Source: CAZKUN01 sp964555935
GTDB lineage: Bacteria > Armatimonadota > Zipacnadia > Zipacnadales > VGFC01
Direction of reading: 5' to 3'
NCBI GenBank assembly: GCA_964555935.1
Contig: CAZKUN010000182.1
Location: forward strand, 1-18,866
DNA length: 18,866 nt
Below, in pieces: positions 1 to 9,063 of this stretch (positions within the stretch are counted from its first letter, which is position 1; every line of letters starts with the position of its first letter). The notes beneath the pieces were generated by a model. That model was given only the letters and a program-made list of their open reading frames with translations, made no database searches and was not told where the DNA came from. The position numbers and the translations under genes were made by a program.

Positions 1-1010
1 CCCGCTTCGGTGGGGAAGAAGTACGTGTTCGATTCGCCCGCAACGCCGGTGAAATGGTGGAACCACGGGGCGTAGGTGAACTCGGTCTGGCTGGACGAAT
101 CGTTGGTGAGCTGCCACTCGACTGTCGCGACGGGGCTGCCCTGGTGCAAAGTGACTCGCTTGCGGAGATTCGTGAAGGCGAGCATCCCGCCGACGCCGGT
201 GGTGGTTAGCTCGACCCATCGGGCATCGGCGTCGCCGCCCTGGTCGGGCTTGTGGAAACGGTCGGCGAAGGAGTAGGCCGGCTCCCAGAGCTGATCGCGG
301 AAGAGGCCCGTGTTGGCGTTCGGCGGAGAGGTGAGATCCACATCGCGGGTCTTGAGCTTGAAGCTGCCGCAGACGCCGCCGTGGGAGGGCAGGAAGACGA
401 GCTGCACGTGCTCGTTCTCCAGCACCAGATCGGGTTTGCCGTCCTGATCGGCATCGAGTTCGCGGACCTCGGCGCCCGTCCCGGTGGATGGTGGGACCTG
501 GAACCGGCCAGCCGTGGTGGCCTGGGCCGCCGCGCCGAGGATCGTGATTTCCTGGATGCTGACCAACACATCGCAAACGAAGGAGAGGCGGATCGACTCG
601 GCCTGCAGGTCGAGGTCTTCGGCCGCCAGCTCGAAAGCGCGATTCTCGGTCGGCGCCCAGAAGCCGCCCGCTTCACCGACATCCTCCCAACGGCCGAAGC
701 GATCGACGGCGACGGTCATCTTCTCAAGCTTGTATTGCATGTTATGTCGGAAGACATTGACCCTCACGCCGGTGACCTTGTGCATGCCCGGGAGCGCGAT
801 GTCGAGCACGACCGTGCCGCGTCCGAGGATGACGCTCTTGCCGGATGAGACGTCGCCATCGCTGAGCTTTGAGGGCTCAGTGTCCTTCCACTCGTCGCCA
901 AGGGGCACGGCGGAGGTGGTGTAGCTCCAGCCGGTAATGGACTGGTCTTGCGCGACGGCTGACGCGGCGAGGGTAGCAATGAGAAGTGTGAGGGCTGCGC
1001 GGGTGGTCAC
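1..1010 (-). CDS. Exported protein, galactose-mutarotase-like fold (3' partial)
   Basis: The frame is open from a GTG at 1010 to the left edge (about 336 residues visible, no stop). The GTG is supported by GGAGG nine bases upstream on the minus strand. Residues 1-20 form a signal peptide (hydrophobic core, ASAVAQ end), so the product is exported. Residues about 35-160 look like a beta-sandwich of the discoidin/F5-8C kind. A DADQDG stretch (residues 186-191) resembles a calcium-binding DxDxDG loop. After it, the run through residues about 195-336, with aromatic-rich strands (YAPWFHHF, 313-320), resembles the galactose-mutarotase-like supersandwich of many carbohydrate enzymes. The catalytic part, if any, lies outside the window, so activity is not assigned. 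It is divergent from the oxidoreductase at 1202. Frame and export are certain; the fold is a judgement. Confidence 0.75.
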   Translation of the reverse strand, partial: MTTRAALTLLIATLAASAVAQDQSITGWSYTTSAVPLGDEWKDTEPSKLSDGDVSSGKSVILGRGTVVLDIALPGMHKVTGVRVNVFRHNMQYKLEKMTVAVDRFGRWEDVGEAGGFWAPTENRAFELAAEDLDLQAESIRLSFVCDVLVSIQEITILGAAAQATTAGRFQVPPSTGTGAEVRELDADQDGKPDLVLENEHVQLVFLPSHGGVCGSFKLKTRDVDLTSPPNANTGLFRDQLWEPAYSFADRFHKPDQGGDADARWVELTTTGVGGMLAFTNLRKRVTLHQGSPVATVEWQLTNDSSSQTEFTYAPWFHHFTGVAGESNTYFFPTEA

Positions 1011-1201
1011 GGGCAATCGCCTCCGGATGGGGATTGGCGGAGGTTGTTCTCGGGGGGGGAGGGAGTCCTTCGAGGACGGATGGAGGAATGGAGGAGAGGC
1101 CTGGGAAAGGGACGGCGACGGAACGAAAGCGGGAAGACGCGAAGACGACGAGGAACGGCCGAGGAACAACGACCGCGGGTAACGGCAGCAGGAGGTCTGT
1201 G
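1011..1201. promoter_or_regulatory. Divergent intergenic region with one repeat copy
   Basis: This 190-bp gap separates two divergently transcribed genes, so it must carry promoters for both unless each is read from elsewhere. The plus strand is strongly purine-rich. It holds one copy of the 36-nt repeat (1111-1146) and, at its right end, the AGGAGG ribosome site (1190-1195) for the gene at 1202. I could not pick convincing -10/-35 boxes. An open frame running through it toward 1202 encodes low-complexity Arg/Gly/Thr-rich sequence and is not a real N-terminus. Confidence 0.5.
1111..1146 (+). repeat. Intergenic purine-rich repeat, copy A
   Basis: 36 nt identical to 2277-2312 and close to 13270-13306. 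The core is GAACGAAAGCGGGAAGAC, followed by GCGAAGAC, so there is a short internal GAAGAC duplication. It lies 91 nt upstream of a start codon on the same strand. Similarity between copies continues weakly downstream (GAGGAACGGC against GAAGAACGGC). Confidence 0.85.
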
Positions 1202-2275
1202 ATGGCATACAAGATGATTCAGGTTGGGTGCGGCGGATTTGGTGGCTCGTGGTGCGCGAACTTCCTGCCGCCGAATGTCAGTGATGGGCTCATCGAGCCG
1301 GTGGCGGCGGTGGATATCAACCCGGAGGCGCTGAAGAATGCCAAGGAGCACCTGGGACTGACGGAGGAACAGTGCTACACGGACATTCACAAGGCGTTCG
1401 ATGAGAACGCGGCGGATTTCTGCACGGTGGTGGTGCCGCCGGCGCACCACGAGAGCGTGGTTGACCTCGCGCTCGCGCACGACATGCACGTGCTGAGCGA
1501 GAAACCGATCGCCGACACGATCGAGGGCGCGTGTCGGATCGCGCAGAAGGTCAAGGCGGCCGGGAAGCTGATGGGCGTGACGATGAGCCATCGCTTCCGG
1601 CAAGACATCACGACGCTGCGGGGCGAGGTGCAGTCGGGCAGGCACGGACCGCTAGATTACATCGTTTGTCGGTTCACGTGCGATTGCCGGGTGTATGGAT
1701 CGTGGGGCGCGTTCCGTTACGAGATCCCGGACACGCTGATGATCGAGGGTTTCGTGCATCACCTTGACCTGGTGGCGGACATGGCCGGCGGGAAGTGCGA
1801 GACGATCTATGCGAGCACGTGGAACCCCAAGTGGGGGGAGTTCAAAGGCGATAGCCAGGGGCTCGTCGTGATGAGCATGGACAACGGGACGCGCGCGACG
1901 TATGAGGGCGCGAAGACGAACGCGGTGCAACTGAACGGCTGGGGCGGCGAGTATATCCGGGCGGAATGCGAGAAGTCGACGCTGATCCTGGACAATCAGC
2001 GAATCACGCGTCATGAATGGAATCCGGAGACGCGGCCAAACCAGCCGGAGAACGGGACGCCGGTCGAGCACCTGCAGCAGGCGAAGTGGGCCAACGCGTG
2101 GCTGATCGAGAAGTTCTGCAAGTGGCTGGACGGCGGCGAGCCGATGGAGACGAACGTCTGGGACAACCTGCAATCGGTGGCGCTCGTGTTCGCCGCGATT
2201 GAGTCGAGCAAGACGGGCCAGCCGGTGAAGGTGCAGGAGTTCCTGGAGGCGGCGAAGGCGCGAGTGGAGGCGTGA
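1202..2275 (+). CDS. Gfo/Idh/MocA family NAD(P)-dependent oxidoreductase
   Basis: 357 residues, a usual length for this family of cytoplasmic dehydrogenases acting on sugars, inositols and sugar acids. The N-terminal Rossmann fold shows GCGGFGG (residues 9-15), the expected acidic residue after strand 2 (VDIN, 37-40), and the family EKP motif (100-102) that contacts the nicotinamide and substrate. The C-terminal alpha/beta domain holds the HHLD stretch (186-189), a plausible site for the catalytic histidine and acid. The start is ATG at 1202, six bases after AGGAGG; the frame is open further upstream but that part crosses a noncoding repeat. There is no signal peptide. It is followed after 81 bp by the GH123-type gene, probably co-transcribed. 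Family is sure; substrate is unknown. Confidence 0.93.
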   Translation: MAYKMIQVGCGGFGGSWCANFLPPNVSDGLIEPVAAVDINPEALKNAKEHLGLTEEQCYTDIHKAFDENAADFCTVVVPPAHHESVVDLALAHDMHVLSEKPIADTIEGACRIAQKVKAAGKLMGVTMSHRFRQDITTLRGEVQSGRHGPLDYIVCRFTCDCRVYGSWGAFRYEIPDTLMIEGFVHHLDLVADMAGGKCETIYASTWNPKWGEFKGDSQGLVVMSMDNGTRATYEGAKTNAVQLNGWGGEYIRAECEKSTLILDNQRITRHEWNPETRPNQPENGTPVEHLQQAKWANAWLIEKFCKWLDGGEPMETNVWDNLQSVALVFAAIESSKTGQPVKVQEFLEAAKARVEA

Positions 2276-2276
2276 G

Positions 2277-2312
2277 GACGGCGACGGAACGAAAGCGGGA
2301 AGACGCGAAGAC
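2277..2312 (+). repeat. Intergenic purine-rich repeat, copy B
   Basis: 36 nt identical to copy A (1111-1146). It begins two bases after the stop of the oxidoreductase and lies 80 nt before the next start. The following bases (GAAGACGGCCGAAGAACGGC, 2315-2334) match copy C better than copy A, so the unit is probably about 60 nt in full. Confidence 0.85.
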
Positions 2313-2356
2313 TCGAAGACGGCCGAAGAACGGCGGACGACGACCGGAGGAGTGAG

Positions 2357-3916
2357 ATGATGCGACTGATACTGATTGGCGCGAGTCTGGTCATCTGTGG
2401 CGCGGCGGTTGGGCAGGGCGCGAAGGTGTGGGTGGCGTCGCCGTGGGAGCACGTCCTGAAATCGGCGCCGGCGCGCGACGGGCAGAGCGTGGAACTGCGG
2501 GCGGCGCGGAATGAGTACGAGCCATTCCGGGTGATCGTGACGGCGGGTGATGAGGCGCTGAGCGAGGTTGCCGTGACGGCGGAGCCGCTGCGTCTCAACC
2601 AGCGGAACGAGGCGCCGTTGACTCTGTACCGAGAGCATTACATCAACTGCTTCGAGCCCAGCCGACGCTCGACAGCGGAGCCGGGATGGTACCCGGATGC
2701 GCTAGTACCGCTGACCGAGGCGTTTGACGTCGCGGCGGGTGAGAGCCAAGGCGTGTGGGTGGATGCGTACGTGCCGGCGGATGCGACGCCGGGCACGTAT
2801 GAGGGCGAGTTGGTGGTGACGGCGGCGGGTGAGGAGATTGGCACGGTGAGCGTGGCTCTGGATGTTTGGGATTTCGCGTTGCCGGAGACGTTTGCGATGA
2901 GATCCAACTTCGGAAGTCTGGGCGGCCGCCTGGCGAAGAACATCGGCATGGACGCGGGCTCTGATGAGTTCCTGGCGATTGAGGACGCGTACATCGACGA
3001 GCTGCTGGCGCATCGGTGCCAGCCGAGCAGCCTGGGCAACATATGGCCCAAGCGGAACGAGGACGGGACGCTGGATGATACCGAGAGCGGCGAGCGGCTG
3101 AGGCACTTCGTCGAGGATCGGCACATCAACTCGCTGAAGCTGCCGTTCCCGTATGGCGACGGGCCGGAGAAGTGCAAGGCCTACCTGGCGAACATCGCCG
3201 AGTACCTGCGGGAGAAGGGCTGGCTGGACCTCGCGTATATCTACATGAAAGATGAGCCGAACGACCCCGAGGAGTACGAGATCGTCCGCGAGCAAGGGAG
3301 GGTCATCCGCGAGGCCGACGCGGGGATCCGGCGGATGTGCACGGAGCAGACGATCACCTCGAACGAGGAGTGGGGCGACCTCTACGGCGCGGTCGATGTC
3401 TGGTGCCCGCTGTGGGGTCTGTACGATGACGAGACGGCGCTGGCGCGGCAAGCGGCCGGCGAGGAGATCTGGAGCTACACGGCGCTGTGTCAGTGCGCGG
3501 AGACGAACCCGTATTGGCAGATCGACTTCCCGCCGGTCGTGTATCGGTCGCCGTTCTGGGTGAGCTGGCACTACGACATAACGGGGTTCTTGTACTGGTC
3601 GAGCATCTACCTGCCCCCGGAGAAAGACGTGTGGGACGCGCCGCACTTCAGAGACCAATACTGGGGCGAAGGGATGCTGCTGTATCACGGGCAGGACGTT
3701 GGGATCGACGGGCCTGTCTCGAGCATACGGCTGAAGCTGATCCGGGAGGCGATGGAGGATTTCGAATACATGACCCTCGCGGCGAATGCGGGGAAGGGCG
3801 AGCAGGTTGATCGGATCGTGGATGGGTTGGCGACGAGTTTCCAGGATTGGGAGAGGGATCCGGGCGCGTATATGGATGCGAGGGAGGAGATCGCGGGGTT
3901 GATAGTGGGAGGGTGA
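2357..3916 (+). CDS. Secreted GH123/DUF4091-type glycoside hydrolase
   Basis: 519 residues with an N-terminal signal peptide (hydrophobic 4-18, cleavage near GQG). Residues about 25-175 form an N-terminal beta-sandwich as in GH123 enzymes (the ARNEYEPFRV stretch is typical). The catalytic TIM barrel follows. KDEP puts an Asp-Glu pair at D299-E300; in GH123 beta-N-acetylgalactosaminidases an adjacent Asp-Glu pair supports substrate-assisted catalysis with the 2-acetamido group. The C-terminal SIRLKLIREAMEDFEY stretch is the DUF4091 hallmark. The start ATG at 2357 follows CGGAGGAG at good spacing; an ATG one codon later is also possible. It is downstream of a sugar-type dehydrogenase, which suggests release and then oxidation of a monosaccharide. 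Many DUF4091 proteins are uncharacterised, so N-acetylgalactosaminidase activity is inference. Confidence 0.88.
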   Translation: MMRLILIGASLVICGAAVGQGAKVWVASPWEHVLKSAPARDGQSVELRAARNEYEPFRVIVTAGDEALSEVAVTAEPLRLNQRNEAPLTLYREHYINCFEPSRRSTAEPGWYPDALVPLTEAFDVAAGESQGVWVDAYVPADATPGTYEGELVVTAAGEEIGTVSVALDVWDFALPETFAMRSNFGSLGGRLAKNIGMDAGSDEFLAIEDAYIDELLAHRCQPSSLGNIWPKRNEDGTLDDTESGERLRHFVEDRHINSLKLPFPYGDGPEKCKAYLANIAEYLREKGWLDLAYIYMKDEPNDPEEYEIVREQGRVIREADAGIRRMCTEQTITSNEEWGDLYGAVDVWCPLWGLYDDETALARQAAGEEIWSYTALCQCAETNPYWQIDFPPVVYRSPFWVSWHYDITGFLYWSSIYLPPEKDVWDAPHFRDQYWGEGMLLYHGQDVGIDGPVSSIRLKLIREAMEDFEYMTLAANAGKGEQVDRIVDGLATSFQDWERDPGAYMDAREEIAGLIVGG

Positions 3917-3940
3917 GGGGACGTCAAAGGAAACGGAGTC

Positions 3941-3960
3941 GGGGCTAAAGCCCCTCTTAC
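3941..3960 (-). repeat. REP-like hairpin R1 between convergent genes
   Basis: GGGGCT-AA-AGCCCC (3941-3954), then TCTTAC. Read on the minus strand this is GTAAGA followed by a perfect hairpin. It sits in the 56-bp gap between two convergent genes, where it could end transcription from either side, but neither strand has a T-run after the stem, so it is not a canonical intrinsic terminator. Confidence 0.6.
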
Positions 3961-3972
3961 ATGGCTTGGGTG

Positions 3973-5916
3973 TCAGTCGAGGCTGATGCGGTAGATGGTG
4001 GTTGAGGTGGCGACGGCCCAGTGGCCGGGGGTGACCTCCGTGAGCATGGAGCAGCTTGGTGTGCCCGCAACGGGCGTGAGCGCGTTCTTCACGAGATCCC
4101 ACCGATACATCGTGCCGCCGGATAGCATGTAGGATGGACCATCGGCGCCCGTGCGGATGCGGCGAGGGATCGGGACGGGCAGAGCGCCCTGGTAGAGGAT
4201 TTCGCGCGTCGCCGCGTCGATGAGGGCGATGTCGTTCTCGCATTGGGCGACCACCACGCCGTTATTCACCCCAAGCACGTTGGTGACGTCTGAGCCCGGC
4301 CATGGCGTGAGCGTCGCGACCAACTCGCCGGCGGCGGGGTCGAAGGCGTAGACAAGGGAACTCTCCTGAGTCGGTGGGTGGCTCCGCATCTGGCCCCAAC
4401 GATTCGTTCCCCCCCAGAGCAACCTGTTGGACGAATCGTAGGCGAGCGTCGGCATGTCCTGGTCCTGGATGAGCTGGTGGTAGACCTGGATGGCGTCATT
4501 GATCGGATCGATTGTGCAGAGCGCGCCGCCGATGTGGTTGTAGGCGCTGTCAGAGGTCATGAAGACCAACTCGCCATCGGTGACGGCGGCGCGAGGGCGG
4601 GTCTGGTTGTAGGTCTCGCCGAGTTCGATGAGGGAGCGAGGGTTCTCGGCGAAGACGAAGGGCTCCGCGGTATCGTAGCGCATGAGAATCGACTGAGTGT
4701 AGATGCCCGTGTAGAGGCGGTCGCCAAAGCCGATGCCGCACATCGGCTCGCCGGTGCTGCGGGCGATGATCCACGGTGGTTGAGCTGTCTCCCCCGTTTC
4801 GTAATCCACGCGGAAGAGGTTCTGCTGGCTGTAGTTGGCTCCCGTTATCCACTTCCCGCCGACGGCTTCGATGAACATGAGCCCGTTGCCGCCGGGGGCG
4901 GAGTTGGGCATCTGGTCGCGCGCGAACTCGCCCGATACGGTGTCGTAGCGGAAGATCACGCCGAAGTAGCTGATGCCGACGACGGCGTCACCGATGGGCT
5001 CAAGCCAGAAGGCCGGCTCGCCGAAGGCCTCCGTCTCGCCGCGGATGGTGGGCGTTCCGTCAGGAGCGATCTCGCAGAAACGGCCGGAGGGATGGCCGAC
5101 TGAGAACCGCTGGTTGCCGATGGTTGTGAGGCCGCGCCAACTGGTATCGCCCTCGGGGAGCTGCAAGGGCTCGAGGCCGATAGGGATGCCGGCGGTGGGC
5201 GAGGGCGGGTGATACTGCTCGGACTGGGTGATCTCGTCGGTCTCGGGATCGAAGGTGAGGTAGACCTCGTCGGGACCGTTGGCCCGGAAGCGGATTTTGC
5301 CGGCCTCGTCGACGGCGAAGTTGCAGGCGTACTTGGTATTGGGAGCGACCTGGGGCCAGGTGCGGAGGGACTTGGTGGCGGGATCGTACTCGCCGAGGGT
5401 TGCGGTCGGGTAGGTGCCGAAGTAGATGCGACCATTCGGCGGGCCGACGGCGCCCCAGGTGTACTCGCTGGTGGGGAGATCGACTTCGATGGTCTCGAAC
5501 TCGCGGGTCTCCACGTCGAAGTGATGAACGCGCCCGTTGGCATACGGCATGATGTAGATGTCGCCATCCGCGCCGAGGGCGGCTCCGTGAGAGGCAATAT
5601 CGTTGTGAGGAATCGCGTGGCGCTCCACGGAGAGATCGCGACCGTCGATCAGGAAGAGCCAGTTGGCGGGCGCGGAGCTGCTGAAAGAGAAGATCGCCAG
5701 CGTGTGGCCATCGTGGAGGCGGAGGACGTCGCGCGAGTATCCGAGGAGGACGCGGACCTCGGGCGAGGCGAGAAGTTCGGCTCGAGGGAGGTCGCCCTCG
5801 GCGGCGAGGACGGTTGGCGCGCGGCGGAGCGGGCTGTCGGCGGGAACGTCGGCCATGGTGGGAATCCCCCAGATGAGCGCGGCGCAGATCAGAATGGCAA
5901 TCGTGCGAATGGTCAT
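3973..5916 (-). CDS. Exported beta-propeller protein (Vgb/SMP-30-like)
   Basis: 647 residues. A signal peptide is seen at the N-terminus (hydrophobic 5-18, likely cut after TMA, residue 22). The body is a beta-propeller. Blade-like units repeat with the pattern G-x-I/Y-Y-x-x-x-Y...FD-x-E/A-T...: residues 117-140 and 161-186 are a clear pair (ending HHFDVETREFE and GEYDPATKSLR), and similar units recur toward the C-terminus (YAFDPAAGELVATLTPWP). This resembles virginiamycin-B-lyase-like and other ligand-binding propellers; enzymatic activity cannot be claimed. The ATG at 5916 overlaps the stop of the upstream lyase gene as ATGA, and there is no good ribosome site before it, so translation is probably coupled to that gene. 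Family placement is moderate; export and reading frame are firm. Confidence 0.82.
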   Translation of the reverse strand: MTIRTIAILICAALIWGIPTMADVPADSPLRRAPTVLAAEGDLPRAELLASPEVRVLLGYSRDVLRLHDGHTLAIFSFSSSAPANWLFLIDGRDLSVERHAIPHNDIASHGAALGADGDIYIMPYANGRVHHFDVETREFETIEVDLPTSEYTWGAVGPPNGRIYFGTYPTATLGEYDPATKSLRTWPQVAPNTKYACNFAVDEAGKIRFRANGPDEVYLTFDPETDEITQSEQYHPPSPTAGIPIGLEPLQLPEGDTSWRGLTTIGNQRFSVGHPSGRFCEIAPDGTPTIRGETEAFGEPAFWLEPIGDAVVGISYFGVIFRYDTVSGEFARDQMPNSAPGGNGLMFIEAVGGKWITGANYSQQNLFRVDYETGETAQPPWIIARSTGEPMCGIGFGDRLYTGIYTQSILMRYDTAEPFVFAENPRSLIELGETYNQTRPRAAVTDGELVFMTSDSAYNHIGGALCTIDPINDAIQVYHQLIQDQDMPTLAYDSSNRLLWGGTNRWGQMRSHPPTQESSLVYAFDPAAGELVATLTPWPGSDVTNVLGVNNGVVVAQCENDIALIDAATREILYQGALPVPIPRRIRTGADGPSYMLSGGTMYRWDLVKNALTPVAGTPSCSMLTEVTPGHWAVATSTTIYRISLD

Positions 5917-8900
5917 GGCGCGTCACTATCGATTTGGGCGACCTCGACGGCGTCGCCGATTGCGTAGTGCCAGAGGGAGACGACCTCGTCGAGGTAGGCG
6001 TCCTTGAGGGCCTGGTCGCTATGTGGTGGCGCTACGTGGAGCCAGGCGGGTTTCGTGTTGCTGATGCCGAGGCCCTGGCGGGCCTTGTCGCCCTCGCCGA
6101 TCCAGCACCCATAGTAGAAGTCGTTCGCGCCGTCGCTGAGCGTCCCATCTTCCTCGCTGATGTGGCCGGTGATGAAGGGGCTCTTGACGGCGAGTTGGAG
6201 CCGACCGGACTCAACGGCGACGACCGGATAGCGGCCCATGAGGGCGGTCTTATCGAGAGTGAGCTTGAGCGAATCGCCATCAGGCTCGACGGCGGTGATG
6301 CGGAACATGGCGGATCGCATCTCGTTGTAGATGCGGATGGCGCGACCAGGAGGGAAATCGGCTTCGGCGCCCTCGACGGTGATGGTGAGCGCGTCGTAGT
6401 CGAGGTCGGTGATGCTGCCCTCGGCGTAGCCGGGATCGGGCCCGCCGATGCGGACGTTGCGGCCCGTGGACTTGACCTCGACGCCGAGGGGGCGGGCGTC
6501 GGTGGTGCGGCTTGGCCCGTCGGGGATGTGGAGGGTGATCTCGTCGATGCCGTCCGTGCGGGTGACCTCAACGCGCAAAGGTGATTCGGACACCACGCGG
6601 ACGGATAGGATCTCGGGGTCGCCCTGGAGGGGATCCATGACGGTAAGGAAGTGGGAGGGCGAACCGTCTGTCTGGCGGCGGACGAGGACGTAGTCGAGCT
6701 TGTCTTCGACCCAGACGGGCGAGCGGCCCTTGCCCGTGATGACCTCGCACGAGCCGCCGACGGGGACGATATGCAAGGCGACTCCGTCGTCGCCCTCGAG
6801 GCCCGAGCGCCAGGTCCAGACGGCGGGATCGGTGAGGCCGGCGCGGTGGATCTCCGTGAGGTAACTCGGGAAGGCGCCCTTCGGATGCTCGCCGCCGAAG
6901 CGGTCGGTGTAGGCGGCGAACTCCGGCACGTCCGGGCCGGCGAGGGTGCCGGTGGGCTGGACCTGCCAGTCGAGATCGGGCGCTTCGGGCTCGACGTAGA
7001 GGCCATGCCAGCTTTGGTCGTGTTGCTCGCCGCCGCTGACGGCGAAGAGGTCCACCAGGTAGAAGCGCTCCTCGTCGACATCGATCATGACCGTCGTGCG
7101 CTCGTAGAGGTCGACATCGAGGCCGGTGGATTCGACATATGGGTTGTGGTAGGCGCTGACGGCGTGAACGCCGTCTTGGGATGCGAAGAGGCGGCACCCA
7201 TTGCGGAAGAAGCGCGGGTAGGTGAAGCTGCGCTCGTTGACGGTGACGGTGTTGTGGGACATGTTTGCGGCGTCCCACTGGGTGCGGTAGCTCCACGTGC
7301 GGGGGTAGCCGATGTCGGGCAGGAGGTCGAGACCGCGGGCGAAGAGGCCGATGGAGAGCTGGTCGTTCTGTCGGTGCCCGACGGTGGATGAGTAGTTGAC
7401 TGTGAAGACGCGGTCGTTGGGCCACTCGCCGGATTCGAGGATGCCGACGCCGTAGCCGTCGAGCAGGCGGCTCTCGCGGGTGATGGCGGACGCGGGGTCA
7501 GCGAGAGCGGCGTTGAGTTCTTCCTCCGGGTATGGTTCCCAGAGTTGGCCCGGGAAGAAGCTGCCATCGACTCTAGTCATCGCGCGGGCGAAGCGAGGGT
7601 CGCCGTACTTGCGGAAGGCGTAGAGGTTCTGGCTGTCGCTGTAGGCGTAGCGCAGGTGGCGCTCTTCGTGACGCTCCGGCTTTCGGATCCCGCCGGTATC
7701 ACCGATGGGCGGCAACCATCGGCGGCAGAGAAGGCTGTCGATATGGTGGTAGAACAGCTCCGCGGCCTTGGGATGAGCGAAGAGGTCGGGGTAACGGTCT
7801 TCGGGATAGTCCTCCGGGTGGAGGGCGCGCAACTCCTCCATCACCTCGGCGACGCGGATGAAGTCGAACTTGATCTTGTTGTAGCCGGGACTCTCGTGCC
7901 CGCCACCGTCGCGGGCCATGCCGTTGAGCAGCATGTAGGCCGAGCGGCCGATGCCGTGGTAGGCGTACTCGACCATGTCGAGGCTGTTTGGGTGGGTGTC
8001 GCCATGGTCGTCCATCACGAGCGCCATGCCGAGCGCGCAGGCCTGATGGTGGCCCTCGTTGCCCTTGATCATGCCCTTGTCGAGCGCGACCATGCAGGCG
8101 CGGAGGATGTAGCTCTCGATATAGCCTCGGAGGTCGTCGCCCGTCTCCACCGGCATGCCCTTGCTCTTGACGAACGCGAGGACATCGGGGTCATCGAAGT
8201 AGGGATAGAGCGCGTCGTACGCGTAAGCGATCCGCTCGGCGAGGAAGGTCTCCCAGATGTGGTCGGAGATCATCCCCCCGTCCTTCCAGGTGTAGTGCGG
8301 GTGCGTGCCGCCGTAAGGACCCATGTAGGCTAGATCGGTGCGGTCTTCGAGATCCAGCCCCGTCCCCTCCCAGCCGTAGTTCGGGAACTCCATCGCCAGC
8401 CGGGCCATGAGAATGCAGCCCTTGTAGGCGTAGCGCGGATCGTCGCTGAGGACGTAGGCCTCGGAGAGTGATTTCAGCGTCGGGACGACGATCGAGCCGT
8501 AGGCCATGTGGGCGTATTCGATGAGGAAGTGGTAGCGCTCGCCGCCGTGCATGCATCCGAGCCCGTCATCGGGGTAATCGCCGGAGGTGAGGTCGCCCTC
8601 GTGGTACTTGTTGCTGGGATACCACTCGCCGCCCTCGGGGCAGCGCAGTTGGTAGGGGTGGCCGATAGGATCGATGGACCATGGGTTGAAGGTGCCGTGC
8701 TTTTTGACGGCATCGCCGTGCTCGGGACAGACCGCGCGCGGGTGCCTGCCGACGTCGTAGGTGCGAGGGATCGTGGTGGTGGGTTGAAGGAGCCATGTCG
8801 CGTCATCGGACAGCTCGACGAAGGTGTCGGCGGACGTGTAGATCGGCCCGATGTAGTAGCGAATCGCATCGCCGGTCTCGAAGATGCGGCGTTGCTGTCC

Positions 8901-9038
8901 CTGAGCCCATTCGTACTTCGCGACGTTCTCTCTGGCAGTCGCGACGCGTTCGGGGGTGAAGTAGGTGCGGCCGGACTTGGCGGATGCCGTAGCGCAGATG
9001 CCTGTGACGATGGCGATGAGGACGATGGTGCGGAGCAT
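5913..9038 (-). CDS. Secreted heparinase II/III-like polysaccharide lyase
   Basis: 1041 residues from ATG 9038, which has AGGAG six bases upstream; an in-frame start 19 codons earlier would spoil the signal peptide. The signal peptide is residues 1-20 (ends ATASA). An (alpha/alpha) toroid spans about 30-480, with family-like motifs GNEGHHQ (326-332) and DGGGHESPGYN (377-387). The central heparinase II/III beta-sandwich follows: GHRQNDQLSIGLFARG (554-569), D575-x-GY and SHNTVTVN (594-601). The usual GHxHxD is here GHRQND, so one histidine of the common motif is replaced. Two Cys-Pro motifs (C104 and C133) could bind metal or form a disulfide. About 150 C-terminal residues form extra beta-domains. 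Such enzymes cleave uronate-containing polymers by beta-elimination outside the cytoplasm. The exact PL family and substrate are not resolved. Confidence 0.87.
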   Translation of the reverse strand: MLRTIVLIAIVTGICATASAKSGRTYFTPERVATARENVAKYEWAQGQQRRIFETGDAIRYYIGPIYTSADTFVELSDDATWLLQPTTTIPRTYDVGRHPRAVCPEHGDAVKKHGTFNPWSIDPIGHPYQLRCPEGGEWYPSNKYHEGDLTSGDYPDDGLGCMHGGERYHFLIEYAHMAYGSIVVPTLKSLSEAYVLSDDPRYAYKGCILMARLAMEFPNYGWEGTGLDLEDRTDLAYMGPYGGTHPHYTWKDGGMISDHIWETFLAERIAYAYDALYPYFDDPDVLAFVKSKGMPVETGDDLRGYIESYILRACMVALDKGMIKGNEGHHQACALGMALVMDDHGDTHPNSLDMVEYAYHGIGRSAYMLLNGMARDGGGHESPGYNKIKFDFIRVAEVMEELRALHPEDYPEDRYPDLFAHPKAAELFYHHIDSLLCRRWLPPIGDTGGIRKPERHEERHLRYAYSDSQNLYAFRKYGDPRFARAMTRVDGSFFPGQLWEPYPEEELNAALADPASAITRESRLLDGYGVGILESGEWPNDRVFTVNYSSTVGHRQNDQLSIGLFARGLDLLPDIGYPRTWSYRTQWDAANMSHNTVTVNERSFTYPRFFRNGCRLFASQDGVHAVSAYHNPYVESTGLDVDLYERTTVMIDVDEERFYLVDLFAVSGGEQHDQSWHGLYVEPEAPDLDWQVQPTGTLAGPDVPEFAAYTDRFGGEHPKGAFPSYLTEIHRAGLTDPAVWTWRSGLEGDDGVALHIVPVGGSCEVITGKGRSPVWVEDKLDYVLVRRQTDGSPSHFLTVMDPLQGDPEILSVRVVSESPLRVEVTRTDGIDEITLHIPDGPSRTTDARPLGVEVKSTGRNVRIGGPDPGYAEGSITDLDYDALTITVEGAEADFPPGRAIRIYNEMRSAMFRITAVEPDGDSLKLTLDKTALMGRYPVVAVESGRLQLAVKSPFITGHISEEDGTLSDGANDFYYGCWIGEGDKARQGLGISNTKPAWLHVAPPHSDQALKDAYLDEVVSLWHYAIGDAVEVAQIDSDAP

Positions 9039-9063
9039 TTGGTTCTCCTGGTGGCGCGGCAAG

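Noticed and set aside
1034..1201. N-terminal extension of the oxidoreductase to 1034
   Set aside because: The extension encodes low-complexity Gly/Arg/Thr sequence through the intergenic repeat, while ATG 1202 has a strong AGGAGG and begins at the Rossmann fold.
1111..2312. CRISPR array made of the purine-rich repeats
   Set aside because: Copies are more than 1 kb apart with genes between them, and there are no regular spacers or cas genes.
3917..3972. Intrinsic terminator at the convergent junction
   Set aside because: A stem is present (R1), but no T-run follows on either strand, so I list it only as a REP-like hairpin.
2702..4243. 513-codon minus-strand open frame
   Set aside because: The product is Arg/Pro/His-rich without domain motifs and lies opposite the GH123-type gene and the end of the propeller gene; it is a high-GC shadow.
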